From the NCBI GenBank assembly GCA_964400015.1, contig CAYNRR010000008.1, positions 10,661-74,660 on the forward strand: DNA of 64,000 bases, given 5' to 3'. The position numbers and the translations under genes are program-made. Of this stretch, positions 7,796 through 16,722 are shown in pieces. Each line of letters opens with the position of its first letter. Positions within the stretch are counted from its first letter, which is position 1. The DNA is from UBA1234 sp964400015. GTDB taxonomy: Bacteria; Bacillota; Clostridia; TANB77; UBA1234. Under the pieces are notes generated by a model that was given only the letters and a program-made list of their open reading frames with translations, was not told the origin of the DNA and searched no databases.

Positions 7796-9058
7796 ATGTT
7801 AATGTCTAAAAGTGCCTATATTTCTCGAAGAATTGAAAAACTCGACGAAATGTTCCCAGCTCAAGATATTCTTGAGCAAACAGGGCAAATTGTTAAATTC
7901 GAAAGTGGTCTTTGGGGATTCAGTACAATTCCTTCAAAGGTCATGAGAAATGTATCAAATATCATTCGTGAAGAACTTGATTCTATTGGATGTATTGAAG
8001 TTTCTCTACCGATTCTTCAACCGTCTAATATTTGGAAGGCTTCTGGACGCTGGGAAAAATACGTAAAGTCTGATGCGATGTTCACTATTTCTAATAAAAT
8101 CGGTGAATATTGTCTCGCACCTACAGGTGAAGAAGCAATGACTACTTTCATCAATCAATATTCCAAATCTTATCGCACACTTCCATTCACATATTATCAA
8201 ATTGGTCAAAAGTATCGTAACGAACTTCGTACTCGTGGCTACATGATTCGTTGTAAAAGTTTTGAAATGATGGACGCATATACTTTTGCTAAATCTAACG
8301 AGGAAGTTGTTGAAAGTTATAACAAAATTCGTGAAGCTTATTTTCGCATTTTTGCAAGATTAGGATTTGAAGTTATTCCAATTGCTGCAAACAATGCTGA
8401 ATTCGGTGGCAAAAAATCTGAAGAATTCATGATTCTTTCAAAATATGGCGATGATAAAATACTGGTTAATCTCGAAAAGAAAATTGGTTTTAATACCGAA
8501 ATTCTCGAACGTGCTGATGCTTCTGAATATCTTTCACAAGAGTTTGGAATTGATGATATCAATTCTTTAAAGCAAGTTCGTGGTGTTGAAATTGGGCATA
8601 TTTTTCAACTCGGCACATCGTATTCTAAAAACATGAATATCATGTACACCGATTCTGCCGGTCAAAAACAGCCCTATCATATGGGATGCTTTGGCATTGG
8701 AATTAGCAGAATTGTTGCCATGATTTATGAGATGAACACGCTTGTTTATAATAATAAAACTGTTGGTTTTTCTCTACCGGAAGAAATCGCTCCTTATAAA
8801 TACTACATTGTAGCTTTTAATAAAGATTCTGAAAAATTCACACAAGCCTTTAAGTTGTATGAATGTTTGCGTAAAAAAGGCATCTCTGCTATTCTAGACG
8901 ATAGAGATGAACGAATTGGTGTAAAAATGAATGATTGCAAAGCTATGGGAATCCCTAACGCAATCATCATAGGAACAAAAACTCCTTCAGGGGTTGCTGA
9001 ACTCGAAAATATTCGAACTGGTGAAAAAAAACTCGTGGCATTTGACGAATTTATTTAA
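7796..9058 (+). CDS. Prolyl-tRNA synthetase-like protein without the INS editing domain
   Basis: 420 residues; AAGGAG nine bases before the ATG. It has the T-G-E-E loop (110-113), motif 2 QKYRNELRTRGYMIRCKSFE with MMDAYTF (138-164), HIFQLGTSYS (268-277), motif 3 MGCFGIGISRIVAMI (296-310), and a C-terminal HGTP anticodon-binding domain with DDRDERIGVK (368-377). Bacterial ProRS is usually about 570 residues because of an editing insertion between motifs 2 and 3. Here that linker is short, as in the compact ProRS of some other bacteria. It may charge tRNA-Pro as an inhibitor-resistant second copy, or activate proline for another acceptor. Whether the genome has a second, standard ProRS decides this. 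A tRNA-Pro gene lies at 2050, but with its own promoter. Confidence 0.85.
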   Translation: MLMSKSAYISRRIEKLDEMFPAQDILEQTGQIVKFESGLWGFSTIPSKVMRNVSNIIREELDSIGCIEVSLPILQPSNIWKASGRWEKYVKSDAMFTISNKIGEYCLAPTGEEAMTTFINQYSKSYRTLPFTYYQIGQKYRNELRTRGYMIRCKSFEMMDAYTFAKSNEEVVESYNKIREAYFRIFARLGFEVIPIAANNAEFGGKKSEEFMILSKYGDDKILVNLEKKIGFNTEILERADASEYLSQEFGIDDINSLKQVRGVEIGHIFQLGTSYSKNMNIMYTDSAGQKQPYHMGCFGIGISRIVAMIYEMNTLVYNNKTVGFSLPEEIAPYKYYIVAFNKDSEKFTQAFKLYECLRKKGISAILDDRDERIGVKMNDCKAMGIPNAIIIGTKTPSGVAELENIRTGEKKLVAFDEFI

Positions 9059-9075
9059 CAAAATATAATATTTTA

Positions 9076-9111
9076 TGGAGCAACTGTCATTATAACAGTT
9101 GCTCCTTTTTT
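9076..9111 (+). terminator. Terminator after the ProRS-like gene
   Basis: GGAGCAACTGT, a seven-base loop, the exact complement, then six T. It separates the synthetase operon from the peptidase gene, which keeps its own ribosome site. Confidence 0.85.
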
Positions 9112-9143
9112 ATTTTGAAAATTAACTGTAAGGAGATATTTTT

Positions 9144-10151
9144 ATGGTTATTCCACCTAAACTCAAACCTGGGGATGAAATTAGAATATTAGCTCCAGCT
9201 CAAACTCTACGCATTGTAAGTGATTCTGTAATCGAAATTGCAATGAAACGTCTTAACGATCTTGGATTCAAAGTATCTTTTGGAAATTTTGTTTGGGAAA
9301 CCGATAATCTTTTGAACAACGCACCTTATACGCATCGGATTAAAGATATTAACGATGCCTTTAATGACCAAAATGTAAAATGTATTTTAAGTGCTATAGG
9401 TGGATACTCATCTATAGACGTTATAGATGGAATTGACTACTCTGTAATAGAGAAAAATCCAAAAATCTTCTGTGGATTTTCTGATATTACAATAATTGAA
9501 AATGCCATTACATCTCAAACTGGATTATTAACTTACTATGGACCACATTTTTCAAGTTTCGGTATGCTTGAAGGATTTGAATATACAGAGTTAAACTTTA
9601 TGAAAATGCTTTCTACAACTTCCCTTACTCATAAAATTTATCCTGCACAATATTGGAGTGATGATTCTTGGTTCATCAATCAAAAAGATAGAAAATATAT
9701 TGCTAATAAAGGATTTTTTACAATCAATGAGGGAGAAGTTTGTGGCGAAATTATTGGTGGTAACATAACGTCTCTGTGTACACTAATGGCAACAAAATAT
9801 GCACCTGATCTTTCTAACAAAATTCTTTTTATCGAAGATGTATGTGAAGACTCATCTACTTTTTATAGAACATTTGATATGAAATTAGAGACCTTACTTT
9901 TAAATCCAACATTTATAAAAGTTAAAGGACTAGTAATTGGCAGGCTTCCTGGTATATTACCAGAACCTATAAAAAATATCGTTAAAATTGTGAAGAATAA
10001 GAAAGAACTAAATAATATTCCTGTTTTATATGGGGTTGATTTTGGTCATACGACACCAATACTTACAATCCCGATTGGCGGTTACTGCCATATAAAATGT
10101 GATAAACAAAATCCTTCAATTGAGATTTCTGAATTTCCGATTTACTTATAA
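9144..10151 (+). CDS. S66 family peptidase (MccF/LD-carboxypeptidase-like), intact
   Basis: 335 residues, typical for the family; AAGGAG lies upstream of the ATG. The start PPKLKPGDEIRILAPAQTLR is the usual N-terminal strand. The catalytic triad is visible: Ser113 in GFSDIT, Glu231 in FIEDVCED and His302 in DFGHTTP. SAIGGYSSI is the conserved substrate loop. S66 enzymes are cytoplasmic serine peptidases that cut the L,D bond of muropeptides (LdcA) or the aminoacyl-nucleotide bond of microcin C-type toxins (MccF). It lies directly behind the synthetase-like operon, and a second, broken S66 gene lies at the other end of the island. That favours a detoxification or self-immunity role, but wall recycling is not excluded. 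No signal peptide. Confidence 0.85.
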   Translation: MVIPPKLKPGDEIRILAPAQTLRIVSDSVIEIAMKRLNDLGFKVSFGNFVWETDNLLNNAPYTHRIKDINDAFNDQNVKCILSAIGGYSSIDVIDGIDYSVIEKNPKIFCGFSDITIIENAITSQTGLLTYYGPHFSSFGMLEGFEYTELNFMKMLSTTSLTHKIYPAQYWSDDSWFINQKDRKYIANKGFFTINEGEVCGEIIGGNITSLCTLMATKYAPDLSNKILFIEDVCEDSSTFYRTFDMKLETLLLNPTFIKVKGLVIGRLPGILPEPIKNIVKIVKNKKELNNIPVLYGVDFGHTTPILTIPIGGYCHIKCDKQNPSIEISEFPIYL

Positions 10152-10198
10152 CTATATCATTCATATGATTCTCTGTATCCTTCATACTTTTCTCACAC

Positions 10199-10227
10199 TT
10201 GACATAATTTTAATAAAATGCTACAAT
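10199..10227 (+). promoter_or_regulatory. Strong promoter of the small gene at 10271
   Basis: A perfect TTGACA, a 17-base spacer and TACAAT. It is followed by a leader containing TTGGCATCA and a TGGAGG ribosome site, the same order as in the 2880 gene. Confidence 0.8.
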
Positions 10228-10270
10228 AATCTTGGCATCAAAATTTATTATGTATGGAGGTACACCAGAG

Positions 10271-10618
10271 ATGTCTTATATTGACATAAGTGCAGAAAAG
10301 GACGGAGACGCTTACCTGAAAATGCTTGAGGGTGTCGACAACGATACTTTAACTCTTAAAAGTCATTTTCCTGATGTCCAAGCCGATTCCCACGCATTAG
10401 CAGAGCTGACAATCTCTTCTCCCAATGGTTCGCCCATTACGTGTATTGTTTCGAGCAGGGAAAGTTGCATTATATACAATCCCGGCAAAATGCAAATCAG
10501 CACTGCTTCTCCCATTGGCAAGTTTGTTTCCGACAACAGGCACAACCTCAAACCGGGTATGACTTTACCCAACGGCTCTACAATTTTGAACGTCGCGTAC
10601 GTTAATATTGAAGAGTAA
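10271..10618 (+). CDS. Small hypothetical protein, higher-GC accessory gene
   Basis: 115 residues from ATG 10271, nine bases after GGAGG; an in-frame upstream ATG at 10232 precedes the ribosome site and is rejected. It reads MSYIDISAEKDGDAYLKMLE, then a central CIVSSRESCIIYNP and an end rich in Gly, Pro and Asn (LKPGMTLPNGS). No family recognised, no membrane segment. G+C is visibly higher than in the neighbouring core genes. With its own strong promoter and strong terminator it forms an isolated cassette, like the 2880 gene at the other side of the island. The two proteins do not look alike in sequence. Confidence 0.65.
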   Translation: MSYIDISAEKDGDAYLKMLEGVDNDTLTLKSHFPDVQADSHALAELTISSPNGSPITCIVSSRESCIIYNPGKMQISTASPIGKFVSDNRHNLKPGMTLPNGSTILNVAYVNIEE

Positions 10619-10625
10619 AACAATT

Positions 10626-10663
10626 AACCCCTGTTTCAACTCGAAACAGGGGTTTCCCTTTTA
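10626..10663 (+). terminator. Terminator between convergent genes
   Basis: ACCCCTGTTTC, a five-base loop, GAAACAGGGGT, then a pyrimidine-rich tail. It overlaps the last bases of the leftward phosphohexomutase gene and may serve both. Confidence 0.85.
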
Positions 10664-12040
10664 TATATTTAATTTTTCAATTTCTTCATTTATGTATTTC
10701 TTTATTTGTTCAATTATTTCATTGGCTGCTTCTGGTGTTGTTGATTCTGCCTTTATTGTAAGATTTGGTCCAGTATTTGAATATCTTACAAGTCCCCATC
10801 CGTGACCTACTATGACTCTAGCACCGTCTACACCTATAACTTTATATCCTTCTGAAATATATCTGTTCTTTACATTTTCAACTATTTGAGCTTTGGTGTC
10901 GTCTGTAACTTTTACGATAATTTCTGGTGTTCCAGCGTATCTTGGCAATCCCTCTGAAAGCTCTGACATTTTTTTGTCTGTATTTGATAAGATTCTTAAT
11001 AATCTTGCTCCTGCATACATTGCATCATCATAACCATAATGCTCATCATTAAAATATATATGACCAGCATATTCTCCTGCAAAAATTAAATTTTCTTCTC
11101 TTATTTTTGCTTTAATTAAAGAACTTCCTACTTTACAAAATTCAGGTATTCCTCCTAATTTTTCAATTTCTTCATACAATGCTTGTGTACATTTTACATC
11201 AAGAATTCCTTTTGAACCTGGATATTTTGGCATCAAGTCTCTCCAAATTAAAGCCATATATTCATCACCAAATAATATTTTTCCATTTTCATCAAATGCA
11301 ATTACTCTATCTGCATCTCCGTCAAATCCTAATCCTATATCACATTTATTATCTACAACAAATTTTTCAAAATCTAGCATATTTTTTTCTTGTGATGGAT
11401 CTGGATGATGTATTGGAAAATCTCCATCAGATTCGCAACATACTGGTAAAACTTCGCAACCAAGTTTAGTGAAAATTTCTTTTGCAAATAGTGAACCTAC
11501 ACCATTTCCACAATCAATAGCCACTTTGAGTTTTCTATCGCCTAACTTCACTTTATTTACAATATAATTTATATATTCTTCTCTAATATCTTTATGTTCA
11601 ACAGTTCCCTTTATATCAGATTGTGCAAATTCACCTTTTTCAATAAATTTTCTTAAATCTTGAATTGTTTCACCATATATAGTATCAGTTCCTAATGCAC
11701 ATATTTTAAATCCATTGTATTCTTTAGGATTATGGCTGGCTGTAATCATTATTGAAGGTTTTATTCCTAGTAATTCTCTCGCAAAATAAGACATTGGTGT
11801 AACACAAAATCCAATATCTACAATGTTCATACCTGTTTCAAGTATTCCTTCTACAAGACCGTCATGTAAATCTTCATAAGATTTTCTATTGTCATGTCCT
11901 ACTATTATTTTTGTTTCTCCCTCGTTTTTCATCCAAGTTGCAAATCCTAATCCTATTTTTCTTGCAACTTCTCTATCAATTTCACTAGGATATATTCCTC
12001 TTATATCGTATCCTCTAAAAATATTCTTTGGTATTTCCAT
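10661..12040 (-). CDS. Phosphomannomutase / phosphoglucomutase
   Basis: 459 residues, the usual length. It interconverts hexose 1- and 6-phosphates through a phosphoserine and so feeds sugar-nucleotide synthesis. The catalytic Ser is in TASHNP, the metal loop is DGDADR, the sugar loop is GEYAGH and the C-terminal phosphate-binding loop is RYSNTGP. The start FRGYDIRG is the standard substrate-recognition element of the PMM/PGM group, as opposed to GlmM. The ribosome site is odd: AAGGAGA lies over 30 bases before the ATG, with a hairpin between. Located left of gyrB and transcribed in the same direction, but a gyrB terminator lies between, so it is a separate unit. Confidence 0.9.
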   Translation of the reverse strand: MEIPKNIFRGYDIRGIYPSEIDREVARKIGLGFATWMKNEGETKIIVGHDNRKSYEDLHDGLVEGILETGMNIVDIGFCVTPMSYFARELLGIKPSIMITASHNPKEYNGFKICALGTDTIYGETIQDLRKFIEKGEFAQSDIKGTVEHKDIREEYINYIVNKVKLGDRKLKVAIDCGNGVGSLFAKEIFTKLGCEVLPVCCESDGDFPIHHPDPSQEKNMLDFEKFVVDNKCDIGLGFDGDADRVIAFDENGKILFGDEYMALIWRDLMPKYPGSKGILDVKCTQALYEEIEKLGGIPEFCKVGSSLIKAKIREENLIFAGEYAGHIYFNDEHYGYDDAMYAGARLLRILSNTDKKMSELSEGLPRYAGTPEIIVKVTDDTKAQIVENVKNRYISEGYKVIGVDGARVIVGHGWGLVRYSNTGPNLTIKAESTTPEAANEIIEQIKKYINEEIEKLNI

Positions 12041-12080
12041 AACTTTTTTTTGCTTCGCACAAAATGCAAAGCTCTCCTTT
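12041..12080 (-). promoter_or_regulatory. Hairpin between ribosome site and start of the phosphohexomutase
   Basis: On the leftward strand AAGGAGA (12079-12073) is followed by the stem GCTTTGC / GCGAAGC (12072-12066 and 12058-12052), then A8 and GTT before ATG 12040. Folding would bring the ribosome site close to the start codon. Confidence 0.4.
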
Positions 12081-12098
12081 CTTTGCTTATCGTAAAAT

Positions 12099-12162
12099 AA
12101 AAGTCATCTAAAATCTAGCCGTGTATGAAATAATACATATTAGCAAATTTTAAATGACTTTA
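12099..12162 (-). terminator. Terminator of the dnaN-gyrB cluster
   Basis: Read leftward: TAAAGTCATTTAAAAT, a loop of about 32 bases, then its near-perfect complement and a T-rich tail. Confidence 0.65.
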
Positions 12163-12193
12163 TTTCTTTTCACTTTATATTTAAATTTAATAA

Positions 12194-14116
12194 TTAAATA
12201 TCTAAGTTTGTAACTGTATGTGCGTTTTCTTCAATGAATGCACGTCTTGGTGCAACATCGTCGCCCATAAGTATTGTAAATATTTGATCTGCTCTTGCAG
12301 CATCTTCAAGTTCTATTTTCATAAGAATTCTTGTTTCAGGATTCATTGTAGTTTCCCACAATTGTTCTGGATTCATTTCACCAAGACCTTTATAACGTTG
12401 AATAACTGTATTTTCTTTTCCGATTTCTTCAAGCTTTTTAGCAAGTTCATCATCGCTATAGCAATACATGTCTTCTTTTATACCTCTTTTTGTAATCTTA
12501 TAAAGTGGAGGCTGTGCAGCAAAAATTCTTCCTTCTTCTAAAAGTGGTCTCATATATCTAAAGAAGAATGTCAAAAGAAGAGTTCTAATATGTGCACCAT
12601 CGACGTCGGCATCGGCCATCATGATAATTTTTCCATATCTTATTTTTGAAATATCAAAATCACTACCAATACCTGCACCTATTGCAGTAATTACAGGAAG
12701 TAATTTTTCATTATTATAAATTTTATCAATTCTTGTTTTTTCAACATTTAGCATTTTACCAAACATGGCAAGAATAGCTTGGAATTTTCTATCTCTACCT
12801 TGTTTAGCACTACCACCAGCTGAATCACCCTCGACAAGATATAATTCACATTCATCAGGATTTTTAGAAGAACAGTCTGCAAGTTTTCCAGGAAGTGAAT
12901 TACTTTCCAAAGCTGTTTTTCTTCTAGCTAAATCTCTTGCTTTTCTAGCTGCTTCTCTCGCTCTTGAAGCTGTTATACATTTTTCAAGAACTGTTTTTGC
13001 TATTTGAGGATTTTCCTCTAAAAACGCTGCAAGTTTATCATTCATTACACTTGAAACTACACCTGCAACATTGCTGTTTCCAAGTTTTGTTTTAGTTTGT
13101 CCTTCAAATTGAGGATCAGAAACTTTAACACTGATGACTGCTGTTATACCTTCACGAATATCTTCACCTTGAAGATTAGAATCTTTCTCCTTCAAAATAT
13201 TATACTTTCTAGCATAATCATTAAAACATTTTGTAAGAGAACGTTTAAAACCTTCTAAATGAGTTCCTCCCTCTGGAGTATTTATATTATTTACAAAACT
13301 ATACGTATTTTCACTATATGCTGTAGTATATTGAATAGCAATTTCTACAGGTACATCAGTACCACCTTCAATGTATATAGGCTTTTTGTGTAAAGGTTCT
13401 TTGTTTTTATTTAAGAATTCAACAAAAGATGTCAAACCACCTTCATAACAAAATTCTTGAATACTATTATCAACACCTCTATAATCTTGAACTGTGAATT
13501 TCAAACCTTTGTTTAAAAATGCCATTTCTCTAAATCTTTGAATTAGAGTATCTAGTTCATAATCTAATGTTTCAAAAATCGTATCATCTGGTAAAAATGT
13601 AACTTTAGTACCTGTCTTTTTTGTATCACCTATTCTTTCAAGTTTAGTTACAGTTTTTCCCCTTGCAAATTTTTGTCTATAAACCCCTTCGCCATTAGAT
13701 ACTTCAACTTGTAACCATTCTGAAAGTGCATTAACAACAGATGCACCAACACCATGAAGACCACCAGAAACCTTATAGCCTCCACCACCAAATTTACCAC
13801 CAGCATGTAATACAGTGTATACAACTTCTACAGTAGGAATACCCATTTTGTGGTGAATACCTATCGGAATTCCTCTACCATTATCTTCAACAACTACACT
13901 CTTATCTTGGTTAATTGTTATATTTATTTCTGTACAATATCCAGCAAGTGCTTCATCAACAGAGTTATCAACGATTTCATAAATCAAATGATGTAATCCT
14001 CTTACAGAAACTGTACCAATATACATACCAGGTCTTTTCCTAACAGCTTCTAACCCTTCAAGTACTTGTATACTATCTTCATTATATGCATTTGTTACTT
14101 TTTCATTATTACTCAT
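12194..14116 (-). CDS. gyrB: DNA gyrase subunit B
   Basis: 640 residues, full length. GHKL ATPase motifs are present: VDNSVDEALAGY, VVEDNGRGIP and GGLHGVGASVVNALS. The TOPRIM motif LVEGDSAGGSAKQGRDR is followed by DADVDGAHIRTLLL, which binds magnesium, and the C-terminal QRYKGLGEMNPEQLWETTM is typical of GyrB rather than ParE. It pairs with GyrA (not in the window) to introduce negative supercoils. Last gene of the leftward dnaA-dnaN-recF-remB-gyrB cluster, with its own terminator downstream. Confidence 0.97.
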   Translation of the reverse strand: MSNNEKVTNAYNEDSIQVLEGLEAVRKRPGMYIGTVSVRGLHHLIYEIVDNSVDEALAGYCTEINITINQDKSVVVEDNGRGIPIGIHHKMGIPTVEVVYTVLHAGGKFGGGGYKVSGGLHGVGASVVNALSEWLQVEVSNGEGVYRQKFARGKTVTKLERIGDTKKTGTKVTFLPDDTIFETLDYELDTLIQRFREMAFLNKGLKFTVQDYRGVDNSIQEFCYEGGLTSFVEFLNKNKEPLHKKPIYIEGGTDVPVEIAIQYTTAYSENTYSFVNNINTPEGGTHLEGFKRSLTKCFNDYARKYNILKEKDSNLQGEDIREGITAVISVKVSDPQFEGQTKTKLGNSNVAGVVSSVMNDKLAAFLEENPQIAKTVLEKCITASRAREAARKARDLARRKTALESNSLPGKLADCSSKNPDECELYLVEGDSAGGSAKQGRDRKFQAILAMFGKMLNVEKTRIDKIYNNEKLLPVITAIGAGIGSDFDISKIRYGKIIMMADADVDGAHIRTLLLTFFFRYMRPLLEEGRIFAAQPPLYKITKRGIKEDMYCYSDDELAKKLEEIGKENTVIQRYKGLGEMNPEQLWETTMNPETRILMKIELEDAARADQIFTILMGDDVAPRRAFIEENAHTVTNLDI

Positions 14117-14155
14117 TTCACAAATCCTTTCATAAAACTAATATATTGCTAAATT

Positions 14156-14422
14156 TTAAATATTTTTTTCACCAGGGAAAAAAGTATAAACATTTGTACT
14201 AAGTCTTTTTCTTAAAGTTGAAACAGCAATATTAGTAAAAATTCTTTCTTCTTTATCCCCTTTTTGAACTATTATAACTGATTGATCTGCAGGATTATTA
14301 CGTGACTTCATTTCGTTTATTATTCTTAAATTTTGTCTACTCTCGCAAATTTTAGCTAAATCTAAAATTGCAATAATGTCATCTCTATTCAAAATTTCAT
14401 CATTTCCAATATGAACGTACAT
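14156..14422 (-). CDS. remB: RemB-like DUF370 protein
   Basis: 88 residues, begins MYVHIGNDEIL and contains the DUF370 core with SVIIVQKG and STLRKRL. In Bacillus the gene (yaaB/remB) lies in the same place, between recF and gyrB. RemA/RemB proteins are DNA-binding regulators linked to extracellular matrix genes; the exact role here is not known. Its position in the origin cluster makes the assignment firm at family level. Confidence 0.88.
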   Translation of the reverse strand: MYVHIGNDEILNRDDIIAILDLAKICESRQNLRIINEMKSRNNPADQSVIIVQKGDKEERIFTNIAVSTLRKRLSTNVYTFFPGEKNI

Positions 14423-14450
14423 AAACCTACCTCAAAAATCAAATTAGCAA

Positions 14451-15524
14451 TTACGTTTCCAAATTACCATCAATTATTTTATACAATTTTATATTTTTTG
14501 TCAAACCTTCTAAATTTCTTACAATATTGGCATCCGTACAGGTTATTAACACTTGATAGCCACTAATTTTATCAAAAATTAAGCTAATTCTTTCAAGATC
14601 TAATTCTGATGTAATATCATCTAAAAGCAAAATTGGTTTTTCTCCAACTTCCTCTTTTATGATTTCCATCTCAGCAAATTTAAGTGCTAAAACTGCAGTA
14701 CGATGCTGGCCTTGAGAACCATATAAATTAAGTTCACGCTCATTAACAAAAAGTTCAAAATCATCTCTATGAATTCCAACACTAGTGAAACCTCTTATCG
14801 AATCAATCTTAAAATTTCTTTTTAGATGTTCGATAAAATCTTTTTTAACATTAAATTGAGTTTTGTATTTAATTGTTAACATTTCTTTATCATTTGTTAA
14901 ATTCGGAGATATTTTTTTTATATTTTGTGAAATCTTATCTATATATTCTTTTCTATATTCATAAATTTTTTCTGCATAAGTTGCAAGCTGTTCATCCCAA
15001 ATATCGATGCCATCGTGCTTTTGAGATTTTAAAATTGCATTTCTATTATCTAAAATTTTGTTGTACTCACTTAATATATGAGCATACCTTGGTCTAAGTT
15101 GACTAATTAAAATATCTAAAAATTTTCTTCTAGAAGCTGGTGATTCTTTTAGAATTATACTGTCATCTGGCGAAAAAATAACCAAATTCATATTTCCTAA
15201 AAGCTCACTGTTTTTATTTATTTTAATTCCATTAACTTTAATCTGCTTTTTTGTTTTTTTTCCAATAACAATTTCAATTTTTTTATCTCTATCTGATTTA
15301 TTAAACTCGACAACAATTTTAGAATTTTCTGCGTCGAAATTTATAAGCTCTGCATCTTTATGTGTTCTAAAAGATCTTCCTAAAGCACAAAAGTACAGAG
15401 CTTCTAATATGTTCGTTTTTCCTTGAGCATTATTTCCATAAAAAACGTTTATATTGTCTTCTAACTTAATCTCTTGTGCTTTATAATTTCTAAAGTTTTC
15501 TAAATATATACTTTTTACAATCAT
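14451..15524 (-). CDS. recF: DNA replication and repair protein RecF
   Basis: 357 residues from ATG 15524, with GAGG four bases upstream; the longer frame to 15560 has no ribosome site. Walker A is YGNNAQGKTN, the ABC signature is LYGSQGQHRTAVLALKFAE, and Walker B is ILLLDDITSELD. RecF loads RecA at gaps with RecO and RecR. The S4-domain gene yaaA, which often lies between dnaN and recF, is absent; the gap to dnaN is under 80 bases. Confidence 0.95.
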   Translation of the reverse strand: MIVKSIYLENFRNYKAQEIKLEDNINVFYGNNAQGKTNILEALYFCALGRSFRTHKDAELINFDAENSKIVVEFNKSDRDKKIEIVIGKKTKKQIKVNGIKINKNSELLGNMNLVIFSPDDSIILKESPASRRKFLDILISQLRPRYAHILSEYNKILDNRNAILKSQKHDGIDIWDEQLATYAEKIYEYRKEYIDKISQNIKKISPNLTNDKEMLTIKYKTQFNVKKDFIEHLKRNFKIDSIRGFTSVGIHRDDFELFVNERELNLYGSQGQHRTAVLALKFAEMEIIKEEVGEKPILLLDDITSELDLERISLIFDKISGYQVLITCTDANIVRNLEGLTKNIKLYKIIDGNLET

Positions 15525-15603
15525 ATGTACCTCATTTTCAAAATAGAAAACATTTAACACTTTTCTATTTTTGAAAGTGGATAAACTAACATATCCACAT
15601 CGT

Positions 15604-16722
15604 TTATTCTTTCAATCTTACTGGCAATACCATGTATGTATATTTATTATCAACAATAGGTCTGATAATACATGGAGAAATGCTACTTCCAAAATCTAAA
15701 TAAACTTCATCATCTTCAATAACTTTCAAAGCATCTAATAAATATTTATGATTAAATCCAATTTCAAGTTCTTTACCAGTAGTTTCAACTAAAACTTCTT
15801 CTTTAGCATCTCCAACTTGCGATGTACAAGAAATAATAACACTACCAAGACTTACAAACATCTTAATAGGATATTTCTTTTCTTTTTCTGCAGATGAACT
15901 AGAGAAAATTGCAGCTCTTTCTATTGCATTTTGAAGAGCAACTTTGTTAACTTTTATTCTTGTTTCTCTCTCAGCAGGAATTACACTATTATAATTTAAG
16001 AATTCTCCTTCTAATAATCTAGAAACAATTTTACAATTTTTTAGTTCAAATAAAGCTTGATTTTTAGAAATTCCAATTTCTATAATTTCATCTATATCTT
16101 GTAAATTCTTAACAATTTCATTTAAATATTTACCAGGAACAATTGCATTGAATTTTTCAATACCAGGACCCATAGGTAATTTTCTTAAAGCTAATCTGTA
16201 ACCATCTACAGCAACTACATTTAGTTCATCATCTTTAACCTCTATTAAACATCCTGTAAAAATAGGTCTATTCTCTTCAACGCTAACAGCAAATATTGTT
16301 TTCTTAATCATTTCCTTTAAAGCACCTTGAGAAAGAGATATTTTCTTTTCAACATCAATTTGTGGTAAAACAGGAAATTCATCTGCATTCATTGTAGAAA
16401 GTTTGTATACAGAACCTTCACATTCTATTACAAGTAAATTTTTATCGTTTATAAAGAATGTAATTCTTTCATTAGGAAGTTTTCTTATAATTTCACCAAA
16501 CATTTTACAATCAATTACAGCTTTTCCTTCTTCTATTGTTTCAACATCTTCTAATGTATATTCCATTCCTATATCTAAATCGTTAGTTGTAAGAATTACT
16601 ACATTCTTTTTAACATTTATAAATATTCCTTCTAAGATTGGTGTAGTTGTTCTTCCTACGGAAGTACGACTTACAGAGTTTAAACCAATCAATAATTTGT
16701 CTTTTTCGCATATAAATTTCAT
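15604..16722 (-). CDS. dnaN: DNA polymerase III beta subunit (sliding clamp)
   Basis: 372 residues, the standard length of the three-domain clamp. The start MKFICEKDKLLIGLNSVSR and the end TYMVLPVRLKE match the family, with VDGYRLALRK in the middle domain. It tethers polymerase to DNA and binds DnaA regulators. A GAGG ribosome site precedes the ATG. First gene downstream of dnaA in the leftward direction, separated by about 490 bases of origin DNA. Confidence 0.96.
   Translation of the reverse strand: MKFICEKDKLLIGLNSVSRTSVGRTTTPILEGIFINVKKNVVILTTNDLDIGMEYTLEDVETIEEGKAVIDCKMFGEIIRKLPNERITFFINDKNLLVIECEGSVYKLSTMNADEFPVLPQIDVEKKISLSQGALKEMIKKTIFAVSVEENRPIFTGCLIEVKDDELNVVAVDGYRLALRKLPMGPGIEKFNAIVPGKYLNEIVKNLQDIDEIIEIGISKNQALFELKNCKIVSRLLEGEFLNYNSVIPAERETRIKVNKVALQNAIERAAIFSSSSAEKEKKYPIKMFVSLGSVIISCTSQVGDAKEEVLVETTGKELEIGFNHKYLLDALKVIEDDEVYLDFGSSISPCIIRPIVDNKYTYMVLPVRLKE

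Noticed and set aside
9144..10151. Reading the S66 gene simply as a cell-wall recycling LD-carboxypeptidase
   Set aside because: Not excluded, but two S66 genes around synthetase-like genes make the MccF-type role at least as likely; kept as an alternative in the entry.
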